DNA from: Mediterraneibacter massiliensis
GTDB lineage: Bacteria; Bacillota; Clostridia; Lachnospirales; Lachnospiraceae
Assembly: GCF_001487105.1 (NCBI RefSeq)
Contig: NZ_LN913001.1
Location: forward strand, 2,040,372 to 2,104,371
DNA length: 64,000 nucleotides
Direction of reading: 5' to 3'
Shown: positions 1 through 9,426 of the stretch, piece by piece
How the letters are laid out: each line of letters starts with the position of its first letter
Position numbering within the stretch: position 1 is the stretch's first letter
Made by a program: the position numbers and the translations under genes
Notes under the pieces: generated by a model
Database searches by the model: none
Told to the model about the DNA's origin: nothing
What the model saw: the letters and a program-made list of their open reading frames with translations, nothing else

Positions 1-15
1 TCCTCTCCTTCATTT

Positions 16-67
16 GGAGCGCCGCAGTGATTTCTGTAAAAGAAACCCACGCGGCGTCTCCTTTTTT
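16..67 (+). terminator. rho-independent terminator of a gene left of the window
   Basis: GGAG-CGCCGC at the left pairs with GCGGCG-CTCC at the right around a loop of about 25 nt, followed by a run of six T on the plus strand. No gene in the window precedes it, so it probably ends a gene outside the left edge. Confidence 0.7.
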
Positions 68-118
68 CTTATATTTTACATTTTTCGGCAGAATTCGAGG
101 ATATGTTGCATTTTTCCA

Positions 119-147
119 TTGTTCTTACTAATGCAAAATGTTATAAT
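119..147 (+). promoter_or_regulatory. sigma-A type promoter of the zinc-ribbon membrane protein gene
   Basis: The -35 box TTGTTC (119-124), a 17-nt spacer and a perfect -10 box TATAAT (142-147) lie about 60 nt before the next start codon. This is read from the sequence only; the start site is not mapped. Confidence 0.6.
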
Positions 148-205
148 AGAAGCGTTGTAAATTAATCCTTTGGATTGTCTACGAAGAGAGGAGTACAATT
201 TAACT

Positions 206-1369
206 ATGAAATGTCCAATATGCCAAAAAGAAGTAGAAATACAGAAAAAACAAGTTGGCGTCAATGAAAATAATGACCCCATCTTTAACGAATATGCCAT
301 ATGCCGTAATTGCAAAAAACAGTGGAATCTAGACAAGCAGCGTGCCAAAAAGGCTGCTAAAAAGGCCGCGGGTACAAAGGAACAGCCGCTAAAACCAGGC
401 GTTCAAAATCAAACTGCTAATGTAGAAAGGCAAAAACAGACCGCAGATCACAAACCTGCGAATCTGAATACACAAAAAAGCACCGCAAAGAAAAACGGAA
501 ACTCAAGTGCAAATACTGCTGTTTCTCCTGAGAAAACAACAGAACTCAAAAAAGTTTCCGCTGAAAGAGCCCAAGCAAAGAAGACCGGCAGACCCACAGC
601 TGCAGGTACACAAGTCAAAACACGATCGCCTAAACAGGCACCTGCAGACAAACCTGTAAAACGTACAGGTCAGGGACAACCGGCAAAACATACAAGAAGT
701 ACTGCTCCTGCTGAAGAACAAAAATATGCGAATATTCCGCCCGAGAGAATTCGTACCAAAAGAGAAACCGCTGTTAAAAAAGGATACGAAGACATGCTCG
801 CTACAGATCCCGGACGGCGTCCTGTAAAGAAAAGACGGACTGCTCCGTCAGAAAATACCACCTATAAAAACTCGGCAAAATCTGCACCGGCCGCACGCAG
901 GAAACCGGAACCTCCTGTTGTGGAAGAAGATATGTATGAGGAGGAAACCCCAAGATTCAGAAGTGTAAAAATTATATTTGGCGTTCTTTCTTTGATCGGA
1001 TTTGCTTTCTTTACATATAAAGCTTTTACAACCGGATTGACCGACGTCACCGCCGGAAATGAAAGCAGTGCCGGAACAATATATATTATACTTGCTCTTT
1101 GTCTGCTTTTATCCGGCATCTTATTATTCATTCTTCAGAAAAAGAATACATTCTGTGCCTTTCTGTTTCCGGCAGTATTTTGTATTGGAGGTGCTGTGTT
1201 TGCATTTTTGAAAAGAAACACTGACTCCATGCTTCTTTACTGCGCGGTGGGATGTGCTGTATTTGCTGTTATATTCATTATCCTTACTATTGCTTCTCTT
1301 GGTTCCGGAGATAGCTATGACGAGGAAGACTATGACGACCCTTTTGAAGATGATTATGATAATTATTAG
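206..1369 (+). CDS. zinc-ribbon membrane protein with basic linker and acidic tail
   Basis: About 387 residues, function unknown. The N-terminus has CPIC and CRNC pairs typical of a zinc ribbon. Next comes a long, low-complexity Lys/Ala/Pro/Thr-rich linker of about 200 residues, then four predicted membrane segments in the last 130 residues and a strongly acidic tail rich in Asp, Glu and Tyr. I chose the ATG at 206 over the TTG at 170 because GAGGAG sits 12 nt upstream of the ATG and the start falls directly on the zinc ribbon. The gene stands alone, with its own promoter and terminator. The domain order resembles other uncharacterised zinc-ribbon membrane proteins of Clostridia; I infer a membrane protein with a cytoplasmic zinc site and assign no role. 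Confidence 0.8.
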   Translation: MKCPICQKEVEIQKKQVGVNENNDPIFNEYAICRNCKKQWNLDKQRAKKAAKKAAGTKEQPLKPGVQNQTANVERQKQTADHKPANLNTQKSTAKKNGNSSANTAVSPEKTTELKKVSAERAQAKKTGRPTAAGTQVKTRSPKQAPADKPVKRTGQGQPAKHTRSTAPAEEQKYANIPPERIRTKRETAVKKGYEDMLATDPGRRPVKKRRTAPSENTTYKNSAKSAPAARRKPEPPVVEEDMYEEETPRFRSVKIIFGVLSLIGFAFFTYKAFTTGLTDVTAGNESSAGTIYIILALCLLLSGILLFILQKKNTFCAFLFPAVFCIGGAVFAFLKRNTDSMLLYCAVGCAVFAVIFIILTIASLGSGDSYDEEDYDDPFEDDYDNY

Positions 1370-1378
1370 ACCAAGTCA

Positions 1379-1418
1379 AAAAAACTTCCCACAGACTACA
1401 ATCTGCGGGAAGTTTTTT
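1379..1418. terminator. bidirectional terminator between convergent genes
   Basis: AACTTCCC-CAGA and TCTG-GGGAAGTT form a strong hairpin with A-rich left and T-rich right flanks. It can end both the plus-strand membrane protein gene and the minus-strand small gene that starts next to it. Confidence 0.8.
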
Positions 1419-1421
1419 CGT

Positions 1422-1676
1422 CTATTGTATTTCTTTCAATGCTCTTTCATAATCATCTTTGTGTACATAGATTTTATATTCATAAGAATACTTTTGCTGG
1501 ATTCCCATACTTCCATACCTTCCTCTATTGCCTCCGCCCAGCCATTCTGAACTCTGAAGATTTTTTGTCCCTACTGTGTAGGCAATACCGGCTCCGCTCA
1601 ATTTATCCCTAATATCTGACTGTCGTTTCATATCCATAGTAGCGATTAAGAATCTGCGATTAAAAATCGTTATCAT
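1422..1676 (-). CDS. small conserved-looking protein of unknown function
   Basis: About 84 residues with no family I can name. A longer reading from 1745 exists, but the ATG at 1676 has a G-rich ribosome site (GGGGGG) about 10 nt upstream. The protein has a Gly-rich stretch (GGGNRGRYGSMG) in the middle and ends with a basic/acidic helix (KDDYERALKEIQ). The alternating pattern suggests a small alpha/beta fold that may bind a partner. It shares a terminator with the convergent upstream gene. Confidence 0.55.
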   Translation of the reverse strand: MITIFNRRFLIATMDMKRQSDIRDKLSGAGIAYTVGTKNLQSSEWLGGGNRGRYGSMGIQQKYSYEYKIYVHKDDYERALKEIQ

Positions 1677-1885
1677 ACTCTTACCCCCCCTATCTCTTGT
1701 GACTTTACTTAAAAACTTTACCTTTAACAATGTTTTGCCGCTCATTCTGTTCCTCTTTCATTTTTATATACTAAGTATACTATATCCCTTTAATCATAAG
1801 CAACTCTCTATAGTAAGACAAAAACCTTTCTTTGAGGCTTAAAAAATATCAACTTTTTCCATATCTTCTTATAAGTTCTTGAATT

Positions 1886-1925
1886 GCCGATATATCCTTG
1901 TTTTTCAAGGTTTATCGGCTTTTTT
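1886..1925 (+). terminator. hairpin terminator at the edge of the mobile remnant
   Basis: GCCGATA pairs with TATCGGC and an inner CCTTG with CAAGG, followed by six T on the plus strand. No intact plus-strand gene precedes it, so it is probably left over from the element that carried the MobT-like fragment. Confidence 0.55.
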
Positions 1926-2171
1926 CATTACGAATACTCTTTAATGCGTCCGTAGTAGGAAAGCGGACACGAAAGTAATCAATAAGAATAGCGGTTCTTG
2001 CGGATTGAAACGCTCAATCTGTTTTTCTATCGTTTGCTTTAATTTAGCAGAGGGAACAGTAATGCCATTCTCTATCTGATTTAAATGAGTACAACTGATA
2101 CCACAAGCAATAGCAAGTCTTCTTTGTGTTACTCCGTATTCTTCACGATTTTGTCTTAATTCTTCTATTTC
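1912..2171 (-). pseudogene. remnant of a Tn916-family MobT/replication-initiator-like gene
   Basis: The minus strand reads an XRE-type helix-turn-helix starting EIEELRQNREEYGVTQRRLA and continuing through GISCTHLNQIENGITVPS. This is the style of the N-terminus of the Orf20/MobT relaxase of Tn916-like elements. There is no start codon: an in-frame TAA lies immediately upstream. The frame then breaks near 1990, because the expected continuation (IDYFRVRFPTTDALKSIR) is read two bases out of register and ends at 1912. It is truncated at both ends and frameshifted, so not functional. It marks a decayed integrative conjugative element here. Confidence 0.7.
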
Positions 2172-2336
2172 TTATTTGAAATCAACTGTCGCTCCTATGT
2201 CTTATTCAATTTTCAAGTGTTAAATGAGTGCCTTTCAGTTAACACCCTGTTAAAAGCGGTTTTGCCTTGTAAATACAGTGTTTTCCGCTTAGTAATGTCT
2301 CTTGTTTTTGGTGCCCCCTTGTTAGATAACGGGGGC

Positions 2337-5306
2337 TTATCTGCTCTTTCTACGTTTGAATAACAGTACCGTTATCACTCCTGCAAGGAAAATGACTGCC
2401 ACTATACTCCACAATAAGACATTCGTGCTGTCGCCTGTCTTGACTGCCGTATCTGGCTTTGTCGGAGTGGTCGACTGTTCCTCTTTGTCTTTAACTGTAA
2501 CAGTAATCGTCTTTGTCGTGGAAGCTCCGTCTTTATCCGTTACCTTGTAGGTTACTTCATAAGCGCCTGCTGTATCGGTCTTGACTTCGTTTTTGATGAC
2601 TTCAATATCTTTTGTAATATCTCCGTCCTCTTTATCCAAAGCTGTTACACCTGCCATAACATCAAAGCTGTCTCCAACGGTCAGCTTCTTATCCTCTGCT
2701 GTTATCATCGGTATCTGATTGACTGGTATGAACGCTGGAACGACATTCACAGCGATTTTTACCTCTACACTCTGATAGTTTGCTGTATCTTCTGGCGTAT
2801 AGATTGCTTTAAATGTCTGTTTTCCTAACTCATCAGCTTTCTGTGTATCATCTGTCCATGCAAAGCATGATGGAAGTTCGATAGAAGATAATGCTTCGCC
2901 TTGCTTGATGATGAACGTTTCTAGTACAGGTATTTGGGGTACGGCTTTTGTAATCTCAAAGATCTTTTCTGCTTCTGCGCCGTTATAGTTGGTATCTTCC
3001 GCAACGCTGGCTACCACTTTATAGCTTCCTGCATTGATAGGAGCGGTATCAAGTTTGTTCCAATTTTCTCCGTCTTTTACATACCATGTGAATACTACAG
3101 CATTGCCACTCCCTGTCTTTTCAACTGCTGGCTTGGATACTACTTTTCCATCGTATGTTTTATCCATGTTCTTTGTTGTGATTTCAATATTACTTTGTAT
3201 TTTATTAACCGTAAAAGGTACAGGAAAATTTGTCTTGACAACATCTCCGTTTAGTTCTTTCTTTGAAGTTACTTCGAGATAATAATAATATTCTCCGGCG
3301 TCTTTCCCTTTTTCTATTTGTAATGATGTTGAAGTTGCTCCATCAATCTTTTTTCCCTTTGAAGATAAATTTTCTTTGTTGGCTTTATACCATTGATATG
3401 TATTTGTCTGTCCATCTATCTCACTCACAGAAGCAACGATTTCAGCTTTATTGTATCCATATTCAACATTGTTTCCTGTGAATGTTACGCTTGGTTTTTG
3501 AACAGGTTCGGAAGTTACGACATCAAATAAATACGCCGTATCTGTAGTACGATCTGGATCGGCAACTCCAATTTTTGTGTGTGCTGATTTATAAAATAAT
3601 TCCCATTGACCGCCAGATTTCGGGCAACTATATCCATAAATTTCAAGTAGATAATATCCATCGCCATAATTTTCTTTTGAGTAATTTCCAGTATTTGTTC
3701 GTTCATGTTCGGCTCCATTGACTGTGATTGTATTTGTAACCTCCGGATTATCCCAAAGGTTATATCTTCCAAACCCCTCTTCTTCCATACGAGGTCCTAA
3801 TTTACCGCCGTTCCATACGTCAGTCCATTCATATTCAAATTTAACTTTGACATCAGCATTTTCTACTGATTCTATCGGGTGTGAAACATCAACACCTATC
3901 GTATGTTCCTTAGCATTTGATAAGTTTAATTTTGGATAGGTATCTTCTGTTTCGATTACTTTTCCATCTACTATGAATTGAATAGTCGGTTCTTGCAAAA
4001 CATAAGAAGCGGAAAGGGTTAATTCATCTCCAGATGGTTTTAGAATTGTTTTATCCGTCAAAACAGTATCATCATAAATCCAGCCGCCTGTATATCCAAC
4101 AAGAACATTTCCATCTGTTTCTGGTATAACATAATTTTCATCTGTATACCAGTTTCCGTCTTGCCCTTTGCAAACATTGACTGCCTGTCCCCAAAGTTTC
4201 TTTTCTGTCTTTACAGTATCATAATAAAGCATAAATTCATAAGTTAATGAATTAGAATAAGCGTTGCTTCCGCTAGGTTTAAAAGATTTTTTTGCAGAAA
4301 AATTGCTAAAAACCGTTAATCGTTTCCCCAATCCATAATCATCTCCCTTAAATGCTCCTCCATCATATGTATTCGCATTACCTGTTTGAACAAATATCGT
4401 CGTAATATTAGGAGAATTATAAAATGCTTCACTGCCAACAAATGTTACTGAAGCTGGAATAGATACTGTTGTATTAGCAGGAAAACCAGTACACCCTTTG
4501 AAACTCTGTCGCCCAATAACTTCTAAATTTTTTGGCAATTCAAATATCGTACCCGAATTTCCGTTAGTGGTACGAACAAACTGTAAGCCCATACACCCGT
4601 TGAATACACTTCCACTATCTGTACTACCAATATTTTTTAATGTTTCTGGAAAAATAACACCTGATAATCCCGTACAGCCATTAAAAGCGCTTTTACCTAA
4701 GGTTTCAAGTTTGGTATAGGATAAATCTAATACACCTGTTAAAGACGTACAAGACATAGCCGCCTGACTATTTATTGTTGTAAGGTTCGCAGCATTTGAA
4801 AAGTCAATATCCACAACAGTGTATTTATCCGTATATGTCTTATCACCATCATAATTATAGTTGGTGATACACTTTTGACTTTGTTTTTGAGATGACCAGC
4901 TATCCCTAAAGCCATCATTATAAATTGTGGTTACATTATTTGGTATAGTTAAAGCCAGACTTAAAACCTTTCCATCTGGATTATTCTGAGCATACCAATC
5001 TTTAGAAATTCCATAGTATACTCCCCCTGTAATAATCATTCCCTCTGTTGGGACTTCTATAATTCCATTTGTATCAATGATGGAATTAGAAATTTCTTGA
5101 GTATTATTATCTGATAAACTCTGTGTTAATGCTTTTGGGGTTTCTTGATGTTCGATTTCCTCTGTTGAAACATTCGTTTCAGAATTATCATTCATATGTT
5201 CTGGTGTCTGTGCATAAACTACATTACCACTACACGGAAAGACGGTTAATATCATAGCTCCCGCCAGTAGAAATAAACAAACTTTTTTTAAGCTTCTTTG
5301 TTTCAT
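2337..5306 (-). CDS. LPXTG-type surface protein with BspA leucine-rich repeats
   Basis: A 989-residue wall-anchored protein. Residues 1-32 are a signal peptide ending around VVYAQ. Residues ~90-360 hold BspA/LRR_5-type repeats with recurrent LTTI, FNGCTGL and FYNSPNITTIFV patterns. Later come Ig-like and MBG/YDG-like modules (KTYDGK, INAGSYKV) at ~640-790 and a DUF5011-like Ig module with DKEDGDITKDIEV and YEVTYKVTDKDGA near 880-940. The C-terminus has the sorting motif VKTGD, a hydrophobic segment and KRRKSR. GAAAGGAG sits 9 nt before the ATG. The gene lies downstream of a serine recombinase and an invertible-looking promoter segment, so I infer on/off expression. BspA-type proteins are generally adhesins; the ligand here is unknown. 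Confidence 0.88.
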   Translation of the reverse strand: MKQRSLKKVCLFLLAGAMILTVFPCSGNVVYAQTPEHMNDNSETNVSTEEIEHQETPKALTQSLSDNNTQEISNSIIDTNGIIEVPTEGMIITGGVYYGISKDWYAQNNPDGKVLSLALTIPNNVTTIYNDGFRDSWSSQKQSQKCITNYNYDGDKTYTDKYTVVDIDFSNAANLTTINSQAAMSCTSLTGVLDLSYTKLETLGKSAFNGCTGLSGVIFPETLKNIGSTDSGSVFNGCMGLQFVRTTNGNSGTIFELPKNLEVIGRQSFKGCTGFPANTTVSIPASVTFVGSEAFYNSPNITTIFVQTGNANTYDGGAFKGDDYGLGKRLTVFSNFSAKKSFKPSGSNAYSNSLTYEFMLYYDTVKTEKKLWGQAVNVCKGQDGNWYTDENYVIPETDGNVLVGYTGGWIYDDTVLTDKTILKPSGDELTLSASYVLQEPTIQFIVDGKVIETEDTYPKLNLSNAKEHTIGVDVSHPIESVENADVKVKFEYEWTDVWNGGKLGPRMEEEGFGRYNLWDNPEVTNTITVNGAEHERTNTGNYSKENYGDGYYLLEIYGYSCPKSGGQWELFYKSAHTKIGVADPDRTTDTAYLFDVVTSEPVQKPSVTFTGNNVEYGYNKAEIVASVSEIDGQTNTYQWYKANKENLSSKGKKIDGATSTSLQIEKGKDAGEYYYYLEVTSKKELNGDVVKTNFPVPFTVNKIQSNIEITTKNMDKTYDGKVVSKPAVEKTGSGNAVVFTWYVKDGENWNKLDTAPINAGSYKVVASVAEDTNYNGAEAEKIFEITKAVPQIPVLETFIIKQGEALSSIELPSCFAWTDDTQKADELGKQTFKAIYTPEDTANYQSVEVKIAVNVVPAFIPVNQIPMITAEDKKLTVGDSFDVMAGVTALDKEDGDITKDIEVIKNEVKTDTAGAYEVTYKVTDKDGASTTKTITVTVKDKEEQSTTPTKPDTAVKTGDSTNVLLWSIVAVIFLAGVITVLLFKRRKSR

Positions 5307-5334
5307 TTTTTTCTGCTCCTTTCATAATTATTCT

Positions 5335-5352
5335 CAAAAGGTACACCTTTTG
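5335..5352. repeat. inverted recombination site 1 (surface-gene side)
   Basis: CAAAAGGTACACCTTTTG is an imperfect 18-bp dyad with the asymmetric centre AC (5343-5344). Its reverse complement matches the site at 5482-5499 in 17 of 18 positions. It sits 29 bp before the surface protein start, just outside that gene's ribosome site, so the coding unit stays constant on inversion. Confidence 0.75.
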
Positions 5353-5390
5353 CAAAAGACATAGACTAGATAGAGTTATCATTCAAAATT

Positions 5391-5415
5391 AAAAAATAAC
5401 GGCTTTAAAACCGTT
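5391..5415 (-). terminator. minus-strand terminator inside the invertible segment
   Basis: AACGGTTTTAAAGCCGTT on the minus strand is a near-perfect palindrome followed by TATTTTTTAATTTT. In the present orientation it separates the recombinase gene from the surface protein gene. Confidence 0.6.
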
Positions 5416-5431
5416 TCAAACGACAAAATCA

Positions 5432-5460
5432 TTGAAAAAATAAGCGTTTTCAGCTATACT
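5432..5460 (+). promoter_or_regulatory. near-consensus promoter inside the invertible segment
   Basis: TTGAAA (5432-5437), exactly 17 nt, then TATACT (5455-5460). It fires to the right, into the 3' end of the recombinase gene as antisense, and away from the surface gene. No plus-strand gene lies downstream, which is odd for so good a promoter unless the segment flips. Confidence 0.7.
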
Positions 5461-5481
5461 GTAAATGATATAGCTGACTAT

Positions 5482-5499
5482 CAAAAGGTGTACTTTTTG
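5482..5499. repeat. inverted recombination site 2 (recombinase side)
   Basis: CAAAAGGTGTACTTTTTG has the centre GT (5490-5491), the complement of the AC centre of site 1, so the two sites face each other as a serine invertase needs. It lies 15 bp beyond the recombinase stop codon. Confidence 0.75.
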
Positions 5500-5514
5500 A
5501 TAGTTCAGAACAGA

Positions 5515-6530
<1,016 letters not shown>

Positions 6531-7104
6531 CTATTTTGCAGTAGTATTGTTTGCTTTCTCGGCAAACTCCGTAGTGACAAGTTCTTTATAAGGAGCTCTT
6601 TTGCTTAATTCTCCGGCACTTTCCAGAATATCCTGCAATAAGTCAAAACTACTTTCTTCAAAGATCAGATTATCTTTCCATGTGTCCTGTTCATAATACC
6701 GGGTAACAATCGTCGTGATCGTTTCCAGATCAGTCTCCGGGAACTGAGGTTCTATGGCTGCAGCGATTTCTTCCGGTGTATGAGACTGCACATAGTCCAT
6801 TCCTTTTTGTAGGGCATTGGTAACTCCCTGTATAACGTCCGGATTTTCTTCTATATAGCTTTTCTTTGCACTAAAAGCTGTATAAGGCACATAACCACTG
6901 TCTTCTCCTAAGGACGCTACTACATACCCTTTTCCTTCTGATTCCAATGTGGTAGCCCCGGGTTCAAACTCTACTGTGAAATCTCCCTGACCTTCCGAAA
7001 AGGCGGCGGCAGTAGAGCCAAAATCAATATTCTGATTAATCTCCAGATCACTCTCTGGATCAATACCGTTCTCTTTTAAAATATACTCAAATACCATCTG
7101 TGGC
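6531..7104 (-). pseudogene. 3' half of an NMT1-type ABC solute-binding protein gene, split by a 9-kb element
   Basis: Encodes the second lobe of an NMT1/THI5/SsuA-like periplasmic binding protein (MPQMVFEYILKENGIDP, then GQGDFTVEFEPGAT). It has no signal peptide and no start codon with a ribosome site. The missing first half lies at 16124-16605 on the same strand. Joining 16605-16124 to 7104-6531 at the shared core gives 1056 nt, an exact 352 codons including the stop, reading GGRKGGMPQMV across the join. While the element sits here the protein cannot be made; precise excision would restore it. No permease or ATPase gene is adjacent, so the ligand is unknown. Confidence 0.88.
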
Positions 7105-9036
7105 ATGCCGCCTGTCGCCACAATTACAATGTAAATAATTGTCCGATAATTGTTCAGAAGTCATTTGAGCCGGTAAATCCGGCAGATATTGATGCATCAA
7201 TACCGTAATCTCTTTTTTTGTTTTCACAATATTGTAAGGTTTCAGCGGATTATCCGTATCTTCCAGAATCCCTAATTCTTTCATCAGATGGATATAAGGC
7301 AAGATACTTTGTTTCGTTTTCTTAAATCCCAATGCTGTCATATGTTCTGACAAGTATTTTGCAGAGGTATATCCACATTCATCTTCTATAATCAACTTCA
7401 TTACAAGAGCGATTACAGTATTTTCCCGGCGATTCATCTCATCAGCAGGACTGTAATTGATTAGATCAGACAAACCATATTTTAAAGTGATTTCCGGCAT
7501 TCCCTCTTTATCTACGTCAATTCTCTCAATCAACAGTTCAATATCTCTTCGGTCAAGAGTTCCACCTGCAATGATTTTATCAACTACATCCAATGCGTTT
7601 CTCAATTTGTCTTTTACATCCGGTGTTTCTATAGTAGTTTCGTTCAGTTCTTTTTCCTGCATCTCCAAACCATGAATCTGAGCCAATAAATCTTTTTGTA
7701 AAGAGTCATAAGTTTCATGGATCAAATCCTTATTTCCAGATGCTATGGATAAATCTTTTATTTTTTGTGTTAAAAGTACCTTCAGTTGATTTTTTCGGTT
7801 TTGAATTTCTTCCTGAATGTCCTGTCGTTTTTCTGCCAGCGTTTTCTTTTCTGCCTCAAAGTCCCTCATATCATATGTGGAAATTACTTCACAAAGCGCT
7901 TCTCTGCACAGTTTAATATAATTCAGCACATCTTCCATCAAATCATTTTCCTCAATCAGATGCGCTTTCTCACAATACCGCCTACCTTTCGTATTATAGG
8001 TAGTACAAATATAATATTTTCGTTCTCTGCTGGATGTTTGACGCTTAATCGGTGTCAAACGACTTCCACAATCTTTACAAAACAAACAGCTTCCAAAAGG
8101 ATTGGGGATTTCTGAACCGATCCATTTCCCCCTGCTTCCACGATAATTCGTGCGATTACGCTTTTCCTTTAATTCCTGTACAAGAGTAAAGGTGGCTTTA
8201 TCAATAATTGCCGGATGATGATCTTCAAAAATACACTGTTCTTCTTTTGGAACACGTTTATCCTTTCCATGTACTGTATTTCTGGCACGTTTTCTCAAAC
8301 GAAAAGTTCCAATGTAAAAATCATTATCTAATAATTCCTTTACCATGCTGTCAGACCAAACGGTTGCAACTTTCTTTTTGCTTATGCGACCTTCTTCAAT
8401 TTCTCGTTCTCGCTGTACCATAGAAGGCGTTGGGATACCCTGGTCGGTCAAATAATTTGCTATTTTGCGATACCCGGATCCTGAGATATAAAGATCGTAA
8501 ACCATTTTAATAAATTCTGCCTCTTTGGGAACAATTTTGATGATACTTTTGTCTTTCGTATCCCGACAATATCCAAAAGGTGGTTTTGTCATAAGCGTAC
8601 CTTCTTTTTGTCTAGCTCCAATCGCTCTTTTGATTTTCTTACTGGTATCTTTTACATAACGCTCATTGAACCATGTTTTAATTCCAATGGTGTCGTCGCT
8701 GGAATCGAAAGAATCGTAATTATCATCAATGACAATGAGATGTTTTCCCCGTTCCTGAAATTCATCCAAAAGCAAAAGAACCTTCGCATTATGTCTGCCA
8801 AGACGAGAGAAATCTTTCACATATACGGTATCAATATCTTTATCTAAATCAGCCATCATCTGTTGAAATCCAGGTCTGTCAAAAATATAACCTGACACTC
8901 CGTCATCTTCATACCATCGGTCAATAACCATTCCATGGTCGGCTGCATACTGATTGATAATTAACTTCTGATTTTCTATGGAAACATAATTTCGCTTATC
9001 GTCATCTCTTGAAAGACGCACATATCCAGCATTCAT
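7087..9036 (-). CDS. large serine recombinase of the integrated element
   Basis: 649 residues, TndX/TnpX-like. Resolvase domain at 1-150 (YVRLSRDD, likely nucleophile Ser9; VKDFSRLGRH), recombinase domain ~165-290, zinc beta-ribbon ~315-360 (CLFCKDCGSRL and a later Cys pair), then a coiled coil ~375-470 and a C-terminal region. AAGGATGAGG precedes the ATG. It lies at the left end of the element and its 3' end reads through the 9-bp core into the target gene, so the last five residues are encoded by host DNA. It most likely integrates and excises the element. The core RRH codons (AGG CGG CAT) are the attachment core itself. Confidence 0.93.
   Translation of the reverse strand: MNAGYVRLSRDDDKRNYVSIENQKLIINQYAADHGMVIDRWYEDDGVSGYIFDRPGFQQMMADLDKDIDTVYVKDFSRLGRHNAKVLLLLDEFQERGKHLIVIDDNYDSFDSSDDTIGIKTWFNERYVKDTSKKIKRAIGARQKEGTLMTKPPFGYCRDTKDKSIIKIVPKEAEFIKMVYDLYISGSGYRKIANYLTDQGIPTPSMVQREREIEEGRISKKKVATVWSDSMVKELLDNDFYIGTFRLRKRARNTVHGKDKRVPKEEQCIFEDHHPAIIDKATFTLVQELKEKRNRTNYRGSRGKWIGSEIPNPFGSCLFCKDCGSRLTPIKRQTSSRERKYYICTTYNTKGRRYCEKAHLIEENDLMEDVLNYIKLCREALCEVISTYDMRDFEAEKKTLAEKRQDIQEEIQNRKNQLKVLLTQKIKDLSIASGNKDLIHETYDSLQKDLLAQIHGLEMQEKELNETTIETPDVKDKLRNALDVVDKIIAGGTLDRRDIELLIERIDVDKEGMPEITLKYGLSDLINYSPADEMNRRENTVIALVMKLIIEDECGYTSAKYLSEHMTALGFKKTKQSILPYIHLMKELGILEDTDNPLKPYNIVKTKKEITVLMHQYLPDLPAQMTSEQLSDNYLHCNCGDRRHATDGI
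7105..7113. other. left attachment core of the 9-kb element
   Basis: ATGCCGCCT (AGGCGGCAT on the minus strand), identical to 16124-16132. Host reading frame continues to its left and element sequence lies to its right. Large serine recombinases exchange at a central dinucleotide within such a short identity. Confidence 0.85.
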
Positions 9037-9085
9037 GTCCTCATCCTTTCTGAAATATTATTTATAGAATAATGTAATATAATAA

Positions 9086-9108
9086 GGGCGAGAGAATGTC
9101 TCCCGCCC
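9086..9108 (-). terminator. terminator after the 65-residue gene
   Basis: GGGCGGGAGA and TCTCTCGCCC on the minus strand form a short stem followed by TTATTATATT. Confidence 0.55.
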
Positions 9109-9115
9109 AGAGAAA

Positions 9116-9313
9116 TTACTGATTGATTTCTTTTATATGGTTTCGAATCAACGCTTTTATTCCATTATGTATATTTTTATCCGGCTGCCCATCCGCAAAC
9201 GTGACAACCCGAAAACCTATTTTCGTATATTTCTCCTTATCTGCCTCAAAGTCTTCTGAAGATGTATAATCTGTTTGCCACAGGTAATATGTAGGTTTCT
9301 GCAGAGCTATCAC
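9116..9313 (-). CDS. small conserved mobile-element protein of unknown function
   Basis: 65 residues with a GTG start. It contains YYLWQTDYTSSEDFEADKEK and FRVVTFADG and ends in a short amphipathic helix. I recall similar short proteins beside transposon and plasmid genes of Clostridia, but I cannot name a function. The ribosome site is weak (GAAAGAG), and the frame stays open upstream to a TGA near 9346, so the true start is uncertain. It may be the surviving end of a longer gene. It sits between the recombinase and a DnaC-like fragment. Confidence 0.5.
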   Translation of the reverse strand: MIALQKPTYYLWQTDYTSSEDFEADKEKYTKIGFRVVTFADGQPDKNIHNGIKALIRNHIKEINQ

Positions 9314-9426
9314 ACTCTTTCTATTTCTGATGTCTATACTAAGATATAAACATCAGATTGTTTTTGTGCCTGTCTGCTCTATAATATTTTCAGTCTGCCT
9401 TGATTCGGCAGTAGCAAAAAAGGTTT

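Larger units (their letters stand above)
5344..5490. other. putative invertible promoter segment, currently OFF
   Basis: About 147 bp between the centres of two inverted 18-bp sites. On the plus strand it carries a strong promoter pointing away from the surface protein gene. On the minus strand it carries a hairpin terminator that would stop transcripts arriving from the recombinase gene. Inversion would turn the promoter toward the surface gene, give a leader of about 60 nt, and reverse the terminator so that it no longer opposes that gene. This matches the logic of serine-recombinase phase switches (Hin/Mpi-like invertons). Inversion is inferred; one sequence shows only one orientation. Confidence 0.7.

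Noticed and set aside
170..205. TTG at 170 as start of the first gene
   Set aside because: The ATG at 206 has a proper ribosome site and begins at the zinc ribbon; the 12 extra codons contain that ribosome site.
2280..2336. GCCCCC/GGGGGC inverted repeat downstream of the large surface gene, considered as its terminator
   Set aside because: The stem is real, but on the minus strand it is followed by ACCAAAAAC, not by T, so it is not a standard terminator for that gene.
7105..7121. Start codon for the second half of the solute-binding protein as an independent gene
   Set aside because: No ribosome site, and the first codons come from the recombinase end of the element; it is the back half of a split gene.
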